DNA of 64,000 nucleotides from Paenibacillus bovis (lineage in GTDB: Bacteria; Bacillota; Bacilli; Bacillales; Bacillaceae_C): contig VEFU01000003.1 of NCBI GenBank assembly GCA_007679095.1, forward strand, positions 62,001-126,000. Direction: 5' to 3'. The notes below the pieces were generated by a model that was not told where the DNA came from, made no database searches, and saw nothing but the letters and a program-made list of their open reading frames with translations. The translations under genes were made by a program, and so were the position numbers. Of the stretch, positions 48,147-57,583 are shown one piece after another (the stretch's first letter is position 1; the number at the start of each line of letters is the position of its first letter).

Positions 48147-48884
48147 TTAATTTTCTTCTTTTAATTTTGCTAATGCTACTTGAGCTGCATGTTGTTCTGC
48201 TTCTTTTTTCGATTTCCCTCTGCCTACTCCTAGAACTTCACTATTAAGTGATACTTGAGAAACAAAAATTCTATTATGAGCAGGACCTTCTTCTTCCAAG
48301 ATCTCGTATTCGATAGCTCCAATACCATCTCTTTGCACATATTCTTGTAGTTGACTTTTAAAATCCATCACATGAGAAAAAGCACCAGAATCTACTTTTG
48401 GGTACACTACCATTTGAAGAAATGAAATAACTACATCTAAGCCTTGATCGAGATATAACGCACCTATAAATGCCTCAAAGGCATCTGCTAGTAATGCAGG
48501 ACGATTACGCCCACCGGTTATTTCTTCTCCTTTTCCAAGTAAAACAATCGCCCCAAAATTGAGTTCCGTAGCGAACATTACGAGAGATGGCTCACATACA
48601 ATTGCAGCACGGAGTTTCGTTAATTCACCCTCACTCATCATTGGAAACTTTTTAAATAAATACTGGGATACAGTTAATTCAAGAACTGCATCACCTAAAA
48701 ACTCAAGGCGTTCATTGTCTTCATATGGCTTTTTTCGATGCTCATTCACATATGATGAATGTGTAAAAGCTTGCATTAATAAGGATTCATTTTTAAATTG
48801 AATGCCGATTTTTTCTTGGAACTCAAAAAAATTTTGCATAATATTATTCTTAGTAGTATTTCGTTCACGATTCGATTTTCGCAT
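48147..48884 (-). CDS. rnc: Rnc, ribonuclease III
   Basis: Double-stranded RNA endonuclease that processes rRNA and SRP RNA. The catalytic signature '[14 protein letters not shown]' and '[16 protein letters not shown]' are followed by the C-terminal dsRBD ('[14 protein letters not shown]', '[20 protein letters not shown]'). The ATG at 48884 gives 245 residues, with AAGGTGG upstream. The rnc-smc-ftsY order is standard. Confidence 0.98.
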   Translation of the reverse strand: MRKSNRERNTTKNNIMQNFFEFQEKIGIQFKNESLLMQAFTHSSYVNEHRKKPYEDNERLEFLGDAVLELTVSQYLFKKFPMMSEGELTKLRAAIVCEPSLVMFATELNFGAIVLLGKGEEITGGRNRPALLADAFEAFIGALYLDQGLDVVISFLQMVVYPKVDSGAFSHVMDFKSQLQEYVQRDGIGAIEYEILEEEGPAHNRIFVSQVSLNSEVLGVGRGKSKKEAEQHAAQVALAKLKEEN

Positions 48885-48924
48885 TTTCAATCCACCTTGG
48901 AGATAATTTATTATCAATGAGAAA

Positions 48925-48949
48925 TGTCCCGTCAGTAATTAACGGGACA
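48925..48949 (-). terminator. Hairpin after acpP
   Basis: 8-bp stem TGTCCCGT/ACGGGACA (48925-48932 with 48942-48949) with a 9-base loop, in the 83-base gap between acpP and rnc. The U tract is poor, so it is a weak terminator or mRNA end-stabilising hairpin. Confidence 0.6.
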
Positions 48950-48967
48950 CTTTCAATACTCCAGCGA

Positions 48968-49201
48968 CTAGTTATTACTTTGTATGTAATTAACAGCGTC
49001 ACCTACTGTTGCAATTTTTTCTGCGTCATCATCAGAAATTTCCATATCGAATTCATCTTCTAATTCCATGACAAGCTCTACAACATCTAGGGAATCTGCT
49101 CCTAAATCTTCTTTAAAAGAAGCTTCTAAAGTCACTTTTGATTCTTCTACACCTAAACGGTCTACAATAATCTTCGTTACACGCTCTAATGTATCTGCCA
49201 T
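48968..49201 (-). CDS. acpP: AcpP, acyl carrier protein
   Basis: Carrier of growing acyl chains in fatty-acid synthesis. The 77 residues carry the phosphopantetheine site Ser37 in '[17 protein letters not shown]'. The ATG at 49201 is chosen; GGGAGG lies 8 bases upstream and a GTG at 49210 sits on it. Last gene of the fapR operon, 88 bases after fabG. A TATAAT at 49224-49229 could be an extra promoter but no good -35 is seen. Confidence 0.98.
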   Translation of the reverse strand: MADTLERVTKIIVDRLGVEESKVTLEASFKEDLGADSLDVVELVMELEDEFDMEISDDDAEKIATVGDAVNYIQSNN

Positions 49202-49289
49202 TACTTTCACCTCCCCTCAAGACATTATAAAGGATAACCTACTAAAGAAAAATACCCTTCATATAATTTTCCCAAAAACACTGGGAGAA

Positions 49290-50033
49290 TTACATATACA
49301 TTCCACCGTTCACATGTATTGTTTGACCAGTAATATATTTTGCTTCATCTGATGCAAGATAGGTAACAAGAGATGCAACATCTTCAGCTTCTCCAAATTT
49401 TCCCAGTGGAATTTTTTCTAACATAGAAGCTTTAACATCTTCAGGAAGTTGGTCTGTCATATCTGTTGTGATGAAACCTGGCGCCACTGCGTTTACAGTA
49501 ATTCCACGAGGAGCAAGCTCTAACGCGGATGTTTTTGTTAGCCCGGTAACACCTGCTTTTGCTGCTACGTAATTAGCTTGTCCTGGGTTTCCACTTGCAC
49601 CAACGATGGAAGAAATATTGATAATTCTTCCGGCCTTCTGTTTCATCATTTGTCTAGAAACAGCTTTTGTACAGATAAATACTCCTTTTAAATTCGTATT
49701 TATAACATCGTCCCATTCATTTTCTTTCATACGCATTAATAGATTATCACGAGTGATGCCGGCATTATTCACTAAAATATCTAGTTTCCCAAATGTTTTA
49801 ACTGTTTCTTTTATCATCTCTTGTACTGCTTCTCCGTTAGAGATATCACATTGATATGTAATTCCTTCTCTACCTAATGATTTTATTTCGTCGACAGTCT
49901 CATTCGCCTTCGCTTCACTACCTGCGTAATTAACGACCACACTCGCGCCTTGTTGAGCTAATGATAGTGCAATTTGTTTTCCAATTCCACGTGAAGCACC
50001 AGTTACTAGTGCTACTTTCCCTTCTAATCGCAT
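49290..50033 (-). CDS. fabG: FabG, 3-oxoacyl-ACP reductase
   Basis: NADPH-dependent reductase of fatty-acid elongation; SDR fold. The cofactor motif '[14 protein letters not shown]' and '[10 protein letters not shown]' are present. The catalytic Ser-Tyr-Lys lie in '[13 protein letters not shown]' and '[14 protein letters not shown]'. Length 247 residues. It overlaps the fabD stop by one base. Confidence 0.97.
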   Translation of the reverse strand: MRLEGKVALVTGASRGIGKQIALSLAQQGASVVVNYAGSEAKANETVDEIKSLGREGITYQCDISNGEAVQEMIKETVKTFGKLDILVNNAGITRDNLLMRMKENEWDDVINTNLKGVFICTKAVSRQMMKQKAGRIINISSIVGASGNPGQANYVAAKAGVTGLTKTSALELAPRGITVNAVAPGFITTDMTDQLPEDVKASMLEKIPLGKFGEAEDVASLVTYLASDEAKYITGQTIHVNGGMYM

Positions 50034-50968
50034 TATTTTACCCCCTTTAATGTATCAATAACGGACTGACAGCTATCAGGATCTTGTACAGAATAAGTTT
50101 TAACATCTCGATTAATTTTTCTAATTAATCCAGATAATACTTTCCCAGGTCCTACTTCAATAAATGTATCTACACCTAATTCTATCATTTTTTCAACTGA
50201 GTCTTCCCATAATACTGGTGAATAAAGTTGTTTAACTAATGTATCTTCAATATCAGAAATTGGCTCAGCTGTAACATTAGCAATTACAGGTATTTGCGCT
50301 TCATTTATTTCTAGTTCCTGTAGAACAGATTGGAATTTTTCAGCTGCTGGCTTCATTAAACTAGAGTGAAAGGGACCGCTAACTTGTAATGGTAATACCC
50401 GTTTTGCTCCACTTTCCTTTGCTAATGCACCTGCTTTTTCGACACCTGCAACTGTTCCTGATATTACAATTTGCCCAGGACAATTCAAATTGGCTAATTG
50501 AACAGGAAAACCGTCTTTCGTTACACTTTCAGTAATATCAGCTAGTATATTTCTTTCTAAACCTAATATAGCTGCCATTGTGCCTTCACCGTTTGGAACC
50601 GCTTCTTCCATCAATTCTCCACGCTTAGATACAGCATAAACTGCATCACTAAAAGAAAGTGCACCACTTGCAACAAGAGCTGAATACTCTCCCAAGCTAT
50701 GTCCTGCAGTATAGTCGGGCTCAATCCCTGCTTCTCGTAAAACTTGTGCTAAAGCTATACTAGCCGTCAAGAGCGCAGGCTGTGCGTAATATGTTTTCGT
50801 AAGTTTTTCTTGTGGACCATTAAACATTATGGATGATAAGTCGTAACCTAGACGCTTATCTGCCGTATTAAATACTTCTTGTGCTGTGCTATTGCTGTTA
50901 GCAATAGCCTGTCCCATTCCTACTGTTTGTGATCCTTGCCCTGGAAAGACAAATGCTATTTTCCCCAT
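50033..50968 (-). CDS. fabD: FabD, malonyl-CoA:ACP transacylase
   Basis: Transfers malonyl groups to AcpP. Motifs '[12 protein letters not shown]', active-site Ser in '[16 protein letters not shown]', and His in '[17 protein letters not shown]' are present in 311 residues. It lies between plsX and fabG in the FapR operon. Confidence 0.97.
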   Translation of the reverse strand: MGKIAFVFPGQGSQTVGMGQAIANSNSTAQEVFNTADKRLGYDLSSIMFNGPQEKLTKTYYAQPALLTASIALAQVLREAGIEPDYTAGHSLGEYSALVASGALSFSDAVYAVSKRGELMEEAVPNGEGTMAAILGLERNILADITESVTKDGFPVQLANLNCPGQIVISGTVAGVEKAGALAKESGAKRVLPLQVSGPFHSSLMKPAAEKFQSVLQELEINEAQIPVIANVTAEPISDIEDTLVKQLYSPVLWEDSVEKMIELGVDTFIEVGPGKVLSGLIRKINRDVKTYSVQDPDSCQSVIDTLKGVK

Positions 50969-50986
50969 TATTATCGCCTCTTTTCT

Positions 50987-51985
50987 TTAAGCCTCTTCAA
51001 CATTTACAGCATTGCTTATTGTACCAGATATATCACTTTTCACCATATCTCGAGTTTGACGAACAGCATGATAAATTGCATTAGCATTAGAAGAGCCATG
51101 CGCTTTAATCACTGGAGCTTCTAACCCAAATAAACAAGCTCCACCGTACTCCGAATAATCGAGCATATCTTTTAATTTACGGAGATCTGGCAAGATAACT
51201 CCTGCCGCTAGTTTATTTTTTAAATTTTTTGTTAGTACATCCTTAAGCATGGTAAATACTGCGGAAGCAGTTCCTTCTATCGATTTCAATACGACATTAC
51301 CAGTGAAACCATCAGTCACTACAACGTCCGCATGACCTTCTAATAATTCCCTTGCTTCTATATTGCCTACAAAATGAAACGTATCTTTATCTAGTGAACT
51401 TAATAGTTCAAATGTTTTTTTGGTAAGTTCATTACCTTTATTCTCTTCGGAACCAATATTTAAAAGAGCAATTCTTGGTTTGTTTACTTTTCTTACATTT
51501 TCCGCATAAATACTTCCCATGATTGCGTATTGAAGTAGATGCTCAGGTTTCGCATCAGCATTTGCACCTAAGTCAAGCATGACAAAGCCTTTCCCATCTA
51601 ATGTAGGAAGGGTAGGTGCTAAAGCTGGACGATCGATTCCTTTAATTCTACCAACTACGAAAAGACCTGCTGCCATTAGAGCCCCAGTATTCCCTGCTGA
51701 AATACAAGCATCCGCCTCTCCATCTTTGACAGCTTGTGCCATGAGTACCATAGAAGCATTCTTTTTCTTTCTAACTGCACGGACCGGCTCATCCGTACCT
51801 TCAATTTTTTCAGTTGTATGTACGATGGAAATATTTTTATTATCTATTACAAATTCTTTTATTTGTGATTCATCACCGTATAATATGAATTCCGTATCCG
51901 GAAAGTCCTGTGCTGCTCGGTTAATCCCAAGAACTATCTCCTTAGGCGCATTATCTCCACCCATAGCGTCTATCGCTATTTTCAT
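50987..51985 (-). CDS. plsX: PlsX, phosphate acyltransferase
   Basis: Makes acyl-phosphate from acyl-ACP for PlsY, linking fatty-acid and phospholipid synthesis. The N terminus '[20 protein letters not shown]' and motifs '[15 protein letters not shown]' and '[14 protein letters not shown]' are standard. Length 332 residues. The start overlaps the fapR stop by one base. Confidence 0.97.
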   Translation of the reverse strand: MKIAIDAMGGDNAPKEIVLGINRAAQDFPDTEFILYGDESQIKEFVIDNKNISIVHTTEKIEGTDEPVRAVRKKKNASMVLMAQAVKDGEADACISAGNTGALMAAGLFVVGRIKGIDRPALAPTLPTLDGKGFVMLDLGANADAKPEHLLQYAIMGSIYAENVRKVNKPRIALLNIGSEENKGNELTKKTFELLSSLDKDTFHFVGNIEARELLEGHADVVVTDGFTGNVVLKSIEGTASAVFTMLKDVLTKNLKNKLAAGVILPDLRKLKDMLDYSEYGGACLFGLEAPVIKAHGSSNANAIYHAVRQTRDMVKSDISGTISNAVNVEEA

Positions 51986-52566
51986 TACTCTTCACCTTCA
52001 TTCATTTGACTAGAACGGTACATCTCGAACTCACCTTTAAATACTAGTTCTTTTCCAACATAGCTAAGCACTTCTACTACAGTGCGATCAGAATTAGGTG
52101 TTCGTTTCCGTACTTTTGCTTTTGCGACTACTCTTTCTCCCAATTTTACTGGTCGAGTATAGTGAATATTTACCTTTACAGTTAGTGCGAGATCATCATT
52201 AATAACAGCTACAGCTAAAGAGTTAGCCTGTGCAAATAAATGATGCCCCCGTGCTATTAAATTCCGTTTGAATACATGCTCTTTTTGAACATCAAATATC
52301 GAGATAGCAGACTCATCTAATTCAATATCAATAATTTCTCCAATAACTTCATCAATTGGAAGAGCTTTTACTTCATTAACTACATGCTTCTCTGCAACCG
52401 ATTTTATTCTTTCTCTCAATTCTGGAATGGAAAGCTCCATTCTATCCAATCTGATTGTTTGTACACTTACTGAAAACTTCTCAGATAATTCTTCATCGGT
52501 AATAAAAGGGTTATCATCAATTGTCTGTCGGAGCAGTTTTTGCCGCTCCTTTTTCGAAGGTCTCAT
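51985..52566 (-). CDS. fapR: FapR, malonyl-CoA-sensing repressor of lipid synthesis
   Basis: DNA-binding repressor released by malonyl-CoA/malonyl-ACP. The 193 residues have an N-terminal DeoR-like HTH ('[20 protein letters not shown]', '[19 protein letters not shown]') and a C-terminal hot-dog effector domain ('[19 protein letters not shown]'). It is first in its operon and is probably autoregulated by the FapR box at 52592-52608. Confidence 0.97.
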   Translation of the reverse strand: MRPSKKERQKLLRQTIDDNPFITDEELSEKFSVSVQTIRLDRMELSIPELRERIKSVAEKHVVNEVKALPIDEVIGEIIDIELDESAISIFDVQKEHVFKRNLIARGHHLFAQANSLAVAVINDDLALTVKVNIHYTRPVKLGERVVAKAKVRKRTPNSDRTVVEVLSYVGKELVFKGEFEMYRSSQMNEGEE

Positions 52567-52591
52567 TTATTATCAACACCATTTCAAGATA

Positions 52592-52608
52592 TTATGACTA
52601 GGTATTAA
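52592..52608 (-). promoter_or_regulatory. FapR operator
   Basis: The minus-strand sequence TTAATACCTAGTCATAA strongly resembles the FapR consensus (TTAGTACCTxxTxxTAA type). It lies just downstream of the fapR -10, overlapping the expected transcription start, so FapR bound here would block its own operon. Confidence 0.8.
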
Positions 52609-52612
52609 CAGT

Positions 52613-52641
52613 AGTATATAAAAAAATAGAGGGATGCGCAA
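52613..52641 (-). promoter_or_regulatory. fapR-plsX-fabD-fabG promoter
   Basis: Minus-strand -35 TTGCGC (52636-52641), 17-bp spacer, -10 TATACT (52613-52618). The -35 lies in the loop/3' arm of the recG terminator. Confidence 0.65.
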
Positions 52642-52662
52642 CCAAAAGCATTTCCCTCTATT
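52619..52662 (-). terminator. Intrinsic terminator after recG
   Basis: 10-bp arms AATAGAGGGA (52625-52634) and its complement (52653-52662), extended by TGC/GCA, with a six- to seven-base U run on the minus strand. Its 5' arm includes the recG stop codon. Confidence 0.88.
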
Positions 52663-54733
52663 AATCTAATTTTTCCCCAGATAGAACTCCAGATTGCTGT
52701 AAATACTGACGTATATAAGTAAACTCATCACTTTCCCAAAACTCTTCATTAGAAATTAAGGATGCAGCATCATTACGAGCAGTTTCTAAAGCTCGATAAT
52801 CATGTACCATATCAGCTACTTTAAACTCTGGAAGACCGCTTTGTTTTCGTCCAAAGAAATCACCCGGGCCACGAAGTTCTAAGTCACGTTCACTTAATAC
52901 GAAACCATCATTCGTTTCCGTCATGATCCGCATACGTTCTTTCCCTACTTCTGTCTTCGGATCGGCTAGTAAAATACAATAGGATTGTTCACTTCCTCTT
53001 CCAACCCTACCCCGTAGTTGGTGCAATTGAGATAAACCAAAGCGTTCTGCATCATAAATTACCATTACTGTTGCATTCGGTACATTTACTCCAACCTCAA
53101 CAACCGTAGTCGATACTAATACTTGTATCTTATTTTCACTGAACGCTCTCATAACCTCATCTTTTTCTGTTGCGTGTAATTTCCCATGCATAAGCCCAAC
53201 AGAATACGTTCCTGCATAATAATTTGAAAGAAGGTCATGTACATCAATCGCATTCTGAACATCTAATTTATCTGATTCCTCTATAAGCGGACATATCACA
53301 TATGCTTGTCGCCCTTTTTTAAGTTCCTTATTTATGAAATCGAGAATACGATCAAGCATTTCATGTTTCACCCAATGTGTCTCAATTGCTTTTCTTCCAG
53401 CAGGCATTTCATTAATGATGGATACATCCATTTCACCAAATACAGTTATCGCTAAAGTCCTAGGAATTGGTGTAGCCGTCATAAATAAGACATCTGGAGC
53501 TTCGCCCTTTTCACGCAAGATTCTTCGTTGCTCAACTCCAAATCTATGTTGTTCATCTGTTATTACTAAGCCTAATTTCAAAAAGTTAACATCGTCTTGA
53601 ATAAGAGCATGCGTTCCAATAATGATATCTATATCACCTGTCTCGAGTCGCTCGAGGATTTCTTTTCGTCTTTTTCCTTTGACCGATCCTGTTAGTAATG
53701 CAATTTCTACATCTGTACCAGCGAGGAGCTTACTTAAGGATTCTGCATGCTGTTCTGCAAGTATCTCTGTTGGGACCATTAACGCACCTTGATATCCTGC
53801 CGTTATACTAGCATATAAAGCGATAGTAGCAACAGCGGTTTTTCCCGATCCTACATCACCTTGTAACAATCTATTCATCTTGTAAGGTGATTTTAAATCC
53901 GCACAAATTTCATTTACTACTTTCTTCTGTGCATTTGTTAATTGAAAAGGTAACATAGAAATAAACTGTTTAACTTTTTGTAAATCATAATGTTGACCTA
54001 TTCCCATGGATTGTTCACGTTGTACTTTTCGTAATACTTGCATTTTCAGTTGAAAATATAGAAATTCTTCATAAATAATCGTCCTTCTTGCTTGCTTCAC
54101 TTCTTCAGCTGAATGAGGGAAATGCATAATACGAAGGGCATCTTTCTTACTAAGTAATTTATATTGTTCACGGATCTTTGTTGGTATCGATTCTGTTATA
54201 TAATTCCCATATTCGTTAAAAGCAGAAGTAATATATCTTCTTAACGCTTTAACAGTTATCGATCCTTTTACAGAGTATACAGGTTCGAAATCTGAACCTA
54301 CAGAAGAGCCAATTTTAATATCTTGCCCAGTTATTGTCTGTCGATGTTTATCCCACTTACCAGTAACAGTTATCGTATCTTGTGGCGAAAGCTTATTTTT
54401 TAAATAAGCTCGGTTAAAAAAAGTAACCTTTATTAAATGATTATCTACAAACATGTGAATCGTCAATCGATTCTTTTTTCTACCATAATACATAACAGCT
54501 GGTTCACTATGTACTGTTCCTTCAACCGTAATTTTTTCATTATGTGCTACCTCTGTGATATCACGTAATCGAACATCTTCGTACCGAAAAGGCAAATGGT
54601 GCAGGAGGTCATTCACGGTATGAATCCCCATTGCAGCTAATTGGTCAGCAGTCTCTTCACCAATTCCTTTTATAACAGAAGTAGGGTGATCAAGTGATTG
54701 ATTCACAGTAATTCCACTAACTTCTTCACTCAC
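52661..54733 (-). CDS. recG: RecG, ATP-dependent branch-migration helicase
   Basis: Restarts stalled forks by branch migration. N-terminal wedge/OB domain, then helicase motifs: 'RLLQGDVGSGKTAVATIAL' (I), 'VITDEQHRFGVEQR' (II), 'MTATPIPRTLAITVFG' (III) and 'QLHQLRGRVGRG' (VI). The C-terminal 'DLELRGPGDFFGRKQSG' is present. I chose GTG at 54733 (690 residues) because AGAGGTG lies 6 bases upstream; the frame extends to another GTG at 54742, which falls on the ribosome binding site. Confidence 0.97.
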   Translation of the reverse strand: MSEEVSGITVNQSLDHPTSVIKGIGEETADQLAAMGIHTVNDLLHHLPFRYEDVRLRDITEVAHNEKITVEGTVHSEPAVMYYGRKKNRLTIHMFVDNHLIKVTFFNRAYLKNKLSPQDTITVTGKWDKHRQTITGQDIKIGSSVGSDFEPVYSVKGSITVKALRRYITSAFNEYGNYITESIPTKIREQYKLLSKKDALRIMHFPHSAEEVKQARRTIIYEEFLYFQLKMQVLRKVQREQSMGIGQHYDLQKVKQFISMLPFQLTNAQKKVVNEICADLKSPYKMNRLLQGDVGSGKTAVATIALYASITAGYQGALMVPTEILAEQHAESLSKLLAGTDVEIALLTGSVKGKRRKEILERLETGDIDIIIGTHALIQDDVNFLKLGLVITDEQHRFGVEQRRILREKGEAPDVLFMTATPIPRTLAITVFGEMDVSIINEMPAGRKAIETHWVKHEMLDRILDFINKELKKGRQAYVICPLIEESDKLDVQNAIDVHDLLSNYYAGTYSVGLMHGKLHATEKDEVMRAFSENKIQVLVSTTVVEVGVNVPNATVMVIYDAERFGLSQLHQLRGRVGRGSEQSYCILLADPKTEVGKERMRIMTETNDGFVLSERDLELRGPGDFFGRKQSGLPEFKVADMVHDYRALETARNDAASLISNEEFWESDEFTYIRQYLQQSGVLSGEKLD

Positions 54734-54762
54734 CAAATTCACCTCTATCCTTTCATAACCAG

Positions 54763-54789
54763 AAATAGAAGGGGGTTACCCTTCTATTT
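54763..54789 (-). terminator. Hairpin after fakA
   Basis: Perfect 11-bp stem AAATAGAAGGG/CCCTTCTATTT (54763-54773 with 54779-54789) with a 5-base loop, in the 64-base gap between fakA and recG. The U tail is short, so partial read-through into recG is likely. Confidence 0.75.
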
Positions 54790-54797
54790 GTGTGTGG

Positions 54798-56456
54798 TTA
54801 TTCTACAGATATAATGAAGTTGTATAATGGTTGTTTTCCATTATGAATTTCCACTTCAACATCCTCAAAATTATCACTTATATACTGTTCTACTTTATCA
54901 ACTATTTCAGGAGCAGTATCTTCGCCATGGATAACCGTTATGATTTCAGAATCACTGTCAATCATCTTATTTAGAAGATTACATGTTGCTTGGAATAAGT
55001 CTTTATTTGTTTCAACGATTTTCCCGTCTTGTATTCCCATATAATCATCTTTTGTAATGGCAATCCCATCGATACTGGTATCTCTTACTGCATAAGTTAC
55101 TTGTCCTGTTTTCACTTGAGATAATGCTTCTGACATCCCTTGCCCATTCTGTTCAATAGAAGCAGATGGATTGAATGCTAAAATAGCAGAAAGACCTTGT
55201 GGAACAGATGTAGAAGGTACAACTACAACATTCTCTGTGGCAATTTCAGCAGCTTGTTCTGCAGCCATAATAATATTCTTATTATTTGGTAACAAAATGA
55301 TGTTGCTTGCATTGGCACTTTCGATTGCTTTCATGATATCTTCAGTGCTAGGATTCATCGTTTGGCCACCTTCAATTACGCTAGTGGCACCTACACTTTT
55401 AAATAAATCTGCAATCCCTTCACCCATTGAAACAGCAATAATTCCATATTCCTGCTTTTCCTGTGGAGAAGAATGTTTATGAGAATCTCCATCTATAATG
55501 GAGCTATGTTGTTCACGCATATTTTCAATTTTCATATTAATTAAGCTACCGTATTGTTGACCATATGATAAAACGTCACCAGGATGCTCCGTATGAATGT
55601 GTACTTTCACAACACTTTCATCGGCAATTACTAATAAAGAATCTCCATGTTCACTAAGGTCATTTCTAAAGTTTTCTTCCGTAAATGACTTTTTATCGTT
55701 ATCGAATTTCACCATAAATTCAGTACAATAGCCAAATTCAATGTCTTCTGTGTTCATAAAACTTTGTACAGATTGATGATGTTGTGCATTGACAAGCTCA
55801 TCTATTGAAGGAGCTATCTCTGTAACATCTGGTAACTCTTCGCCAGTTAACTCAGCTAAAAAGCCTTCATAAACACATACAAGTCCTTGTCCACCACTAT
55901 CAACTACCCCAACTTCTTTTAAAACAGGTAATAAATCAGGAGTACGTTTTAAGGATGCTTTCGCTTCTTTTAGAGTCTCTGACATAATCTTAATGATATC
56001 AGATTCCGTTTTTGCTATCTCTACAGCCCTATTTGCTGCATCTTTCGCAACTGTTAAAATCGTACCTTCAACAGGTTTCATTACTGCTTTATATGCAGTT
56101 AATACACCTGCTTCTAATGCATGAGCAAATTCACTTCCTGAAAGTGATGGTTTCGCCTCAATATCTTTTGCAAAGCCACGAAATAATTGTGATAAAATAA
56201 CACCAGAATTACCACGTGCCCCCATTAATAAACCTTTAGATAAGGCTGCTGCCACTTTTCCAATATGTTGTTGCTTATTTGCTTGCACTTCTTTTGAACC
56301 AGAAGTCATCGATAAATTCATATTTGTTCCTGTATCTCCGTCAGGCACCGGGAATACATTCAAGGCATCTACCATTTGCGCATTAGCAGACAAATTGTTA
56401 GCACCTTTCACGATCATCTCGGCGAACCTATTTCCATCTAATGATGTTATAGACAC
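54798..56456 (-). CDS. fakA: FakA (YloV), fatty-acid kinase catalytic subunit
   Basis: ATP-dependent kinase that phosphorylates fatty acids bound to FakB. The N-terminal DhaL/Dak2-like nucleotide domain has 'NVFPVPDGDTGTNMNLSMTS' and 'MGARGNSGVILSQLFRGF'. A middle domain and a C-terminal domain ending 'NGKQPLYNFIISVE' follow. Start GTG (54798-56456 gives 552 residues; GGAGG upstream), aligned with the B. subtilis YloV start; the longer frame to 56504 overlaps yloU. Confidence 0.95.
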   Translation of the reverse strand: MSITSLDGNRFAEMIVKGANNLSANAQMVDALNVFPVPDGDTGTNMNLSMTSGSKEVQANKQQHIGKVAAALSKGLLMGARGNSGVILSQLFRGFAKDIEAKPSLSGSEFAHALEAGVLTAYKAVMKPVEGTILTVAKDAANRAVEIAKTESDIIKIMSETLKEAKASLKRTPDLLPVLKEVGVVDSGGQGLVCVYEGFLAELTGEELPDVTEIAPSIDELVNAQHHQSVQSFMNTEDIEFGYCTEFMVKFDNDKKSFTEENFRNDLSEHGDSLLVIADESVVKVHIHTEHPGDVLSYGQQYGSLINMKIENMREQHSSIIDGDSHKHSSPQEKQEYGIIAVSMGEGIADLFKSVGATSVIEGGQTMNPSTEDIMKAIESANASNIILLPNNKNIIMAAEQAAEIATENVVVVPSTSVPQGLSAILAFNPSASIEQNGQGMSEALSQVKTGQVTYAVRDTSIDGIAITKDDYMGIQDGKIVETNKDLFQATCNLLNKMIDSDSEIITVIHGEDTAPEIVDKVEQYISDNFEDVEVEIHNGKQPLYNFIISVE

Positions 56457-56472
56457 GTTAATTCCTCCTCCA

Positions 56473-56835
56473 TTACGGATTCGTAACCCGAACCCCTTGA
56501 ACATAAATATTTACAGTATCAGCTGAAATACCTATCGTTTGTTCAAGTGTATATTTTACTTTTGATTGCACATTATGAGCAACCTCTGAAATCTTTGTTC
56601 CATAGCTAACAATAATATACATGTCTATGTGTAACGCCTGTTCTTCCTGACGGATGATAATACCACGAGTGAAATTTTCCTTACGTAAGATTTCTGTTAA
56701 ACCGTCTTTAATTTGCTTTTTAGAAGCCATGCCAACAATACCATAGCAATCGATTGCAGCTCCACCAGCAATTGTTGCTATAACATCATTAGATATATCA
56801 ATATGACCGAACTTCGTTTTCATTTCAATGGACAT
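56473..56835 (-). CDS. yloU: YloU, Asp23/Gls24 family envelope-stress protein
   Basis: Conserved protein of 120 residues of the Asp23/Gls24 (DUF322) family, with 'VIATIAGGAAIDCYGIVGMA' and 'YIIVSYGTKISEVAHNVQSK'. It lies 16 bases before fakA, as in B. subtilis, and may help anchor or regulate the fatty-acid kinase pathway. Role is not established. Confidence 0.92.
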   Translation of the reverse strand: MSIEMKTKFGHIDISNDVIATIAGGAAIDCYGIVGMASKKQIKDGLTEILRKENFTRGIIIRQEEQALHIDMYIIVSYGTKISEVAHNVQSKVKYTLEQTIGISADTVNIYVQGVRVTNP

Positions 56836-56958
56836 GTATAATTCCTCCTTATTAGTCGAAATATCCTATGAAAAGTGTGAATTATATATTATCGCCTCAC
56901 TACATAGATAAAGTTATTTTACTATAACGGAACAGTTTTTAAAAGTTTCTCCTGTATG

Positions 56959-56987
56959 ATTATTTCTAGTTTGCTGATGATTGTCAA
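56959..56987 (-). promoter_or_regulatory. yloU-fakA promoter (sigma-A type)
   Basis: Minus-strand -35 TTGACA (56982-56987), 17-bp spacer, -10 AATAAT (56959-56964), in the 285-base divergent gap between yloU and rpmB. It would leave a leader of about 120 bases. Confidence 0.65.
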
Positions 56988-57001
56988 GCCTAAAACTGCG
57001 A

Positions 57002-57029
57002 TTGATATTATATTGCATTCTAATAATAT
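57002..57029 (+). promoter_or_regulatory. rpmB promoter
   Basis: Plus-strand -35 TTGATA (57002-57007), 16-bp spacer, -10 TAATAT (57024-57029). A second possibility is TTGCAT (57013-57018) with TAAATT (57036-57041), 17-bp spacer. Confidence 0.5.
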
Positions 57030-57120
57030 GTGTGATAAATTATTAAAGTATGTTTAATGACAGATTTTGAAGTGATGAACAATAATCTAGGTCTAACTTC
57101 ATCTATGGGAGGGATTATTA

Positions 57121-57309
57121 ATGCCAAAGCAATGTGTTATCACTGGGCGTAAGGCTTCAGCAGGAAATAGAAGATCACATGCTATGAATGCGAACAAACG
57201 TACATGGGGTGCGAATCTTCAAAAAGTACGTATTCTTGTTGACGGTAAACCGAAACGTGTTTGGGTATCTGCAAGAGCCCTTAAATCAGGTAAAGTCGAA
57301 AGAGTATAA
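57121..57309 (+). CDS. rpmB: Ribosomal protein L28
   Basis: 50S subunit protein of 62 residues and the only plus-strand gene. '[20 protein letters not shown]' and '[20 protein letters not shown]' are the L28 signature. Only one Cys is present, so this is the zinc-free (C-minus) form. GGGAGGGA stands before the ATG. A 12-bp terminator follows. Confidence 0.98.
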   Translation: MPKQCVITGRKASAGNRRSHAMNANKRTWGANLQKVRILVDGKPKRVWVSARALKSGKVERV

Positions 57310-57361
57310 AATAACTAGAAGTACGTTCCACTTACGGAAGTACTTCCATCTTCAAAAACAG

Positions 57362-57390
57362 AAGAAAGGCACCTTTTTGGTGCCTTTCTT
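57362..57390. terminator. Bidirectional terminator between rpmB and spoVM
   Basis: Perfect 12-bp stem AAGAAAGGCACC/GGTGCCTTTCTT (57362-57373 with 57379-57390) with a 5-base loop. Pyrimidine-rich tails follow on both strands, so it can end rpmB (+) and spoVM (-) transcripts. Confidence 0.88.
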
Positions 57391-57398
57391 CTTATTTT

Positions 57399-57479
57399 TC
57401 AACCTTTTTTAAATGTCCCCAACATCGCTCTAACTATTCCTCCCAAAAATCGAGGAAGTTTAATTGTATAAAATCTCAT
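57399..57479 (-). CDS. spoVM: SpoVM, spore coat/cortex assembly micropeptide
   Basis: Amphipathic 26-residue peptide that senses the curvature of the forespore membrane and anchors SpoIVA. The translation begins MRFYTIKLPRFLGGIVRAML and ends GTFKKG, nearly identical to B. subtilis SpoVM. The GGAGGG ribosome binding site lies 9 bases upstream of the ATG. It lies between rpmB and thiN as in B. subtilis. A sigma-E promoter is expected upstream but I could not read one with confidence. This shows the organism belongs to the spore-forming lineage. Confidence 0.95.
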   Translation of the reverse strand: MRFYTIKLPRFLGGIVRAMLGTFKKG

Positions 57480-57583
57480 TAAAAATTCCCTCCTAGTCTA
57501 AAAAATACCGGCTTACACCCACTGATAATATATTCGTAGTAATCGGATAAGTACGCACCCTTAGATAAAAATGGGCCTATATG

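Noticed and set aside
57315-57352. Second hairpin-like repeat between rpmB and its terminator
   Set aside because: The stem is short and bulged; the perfect 12-bp terminator just downstream explains termination.
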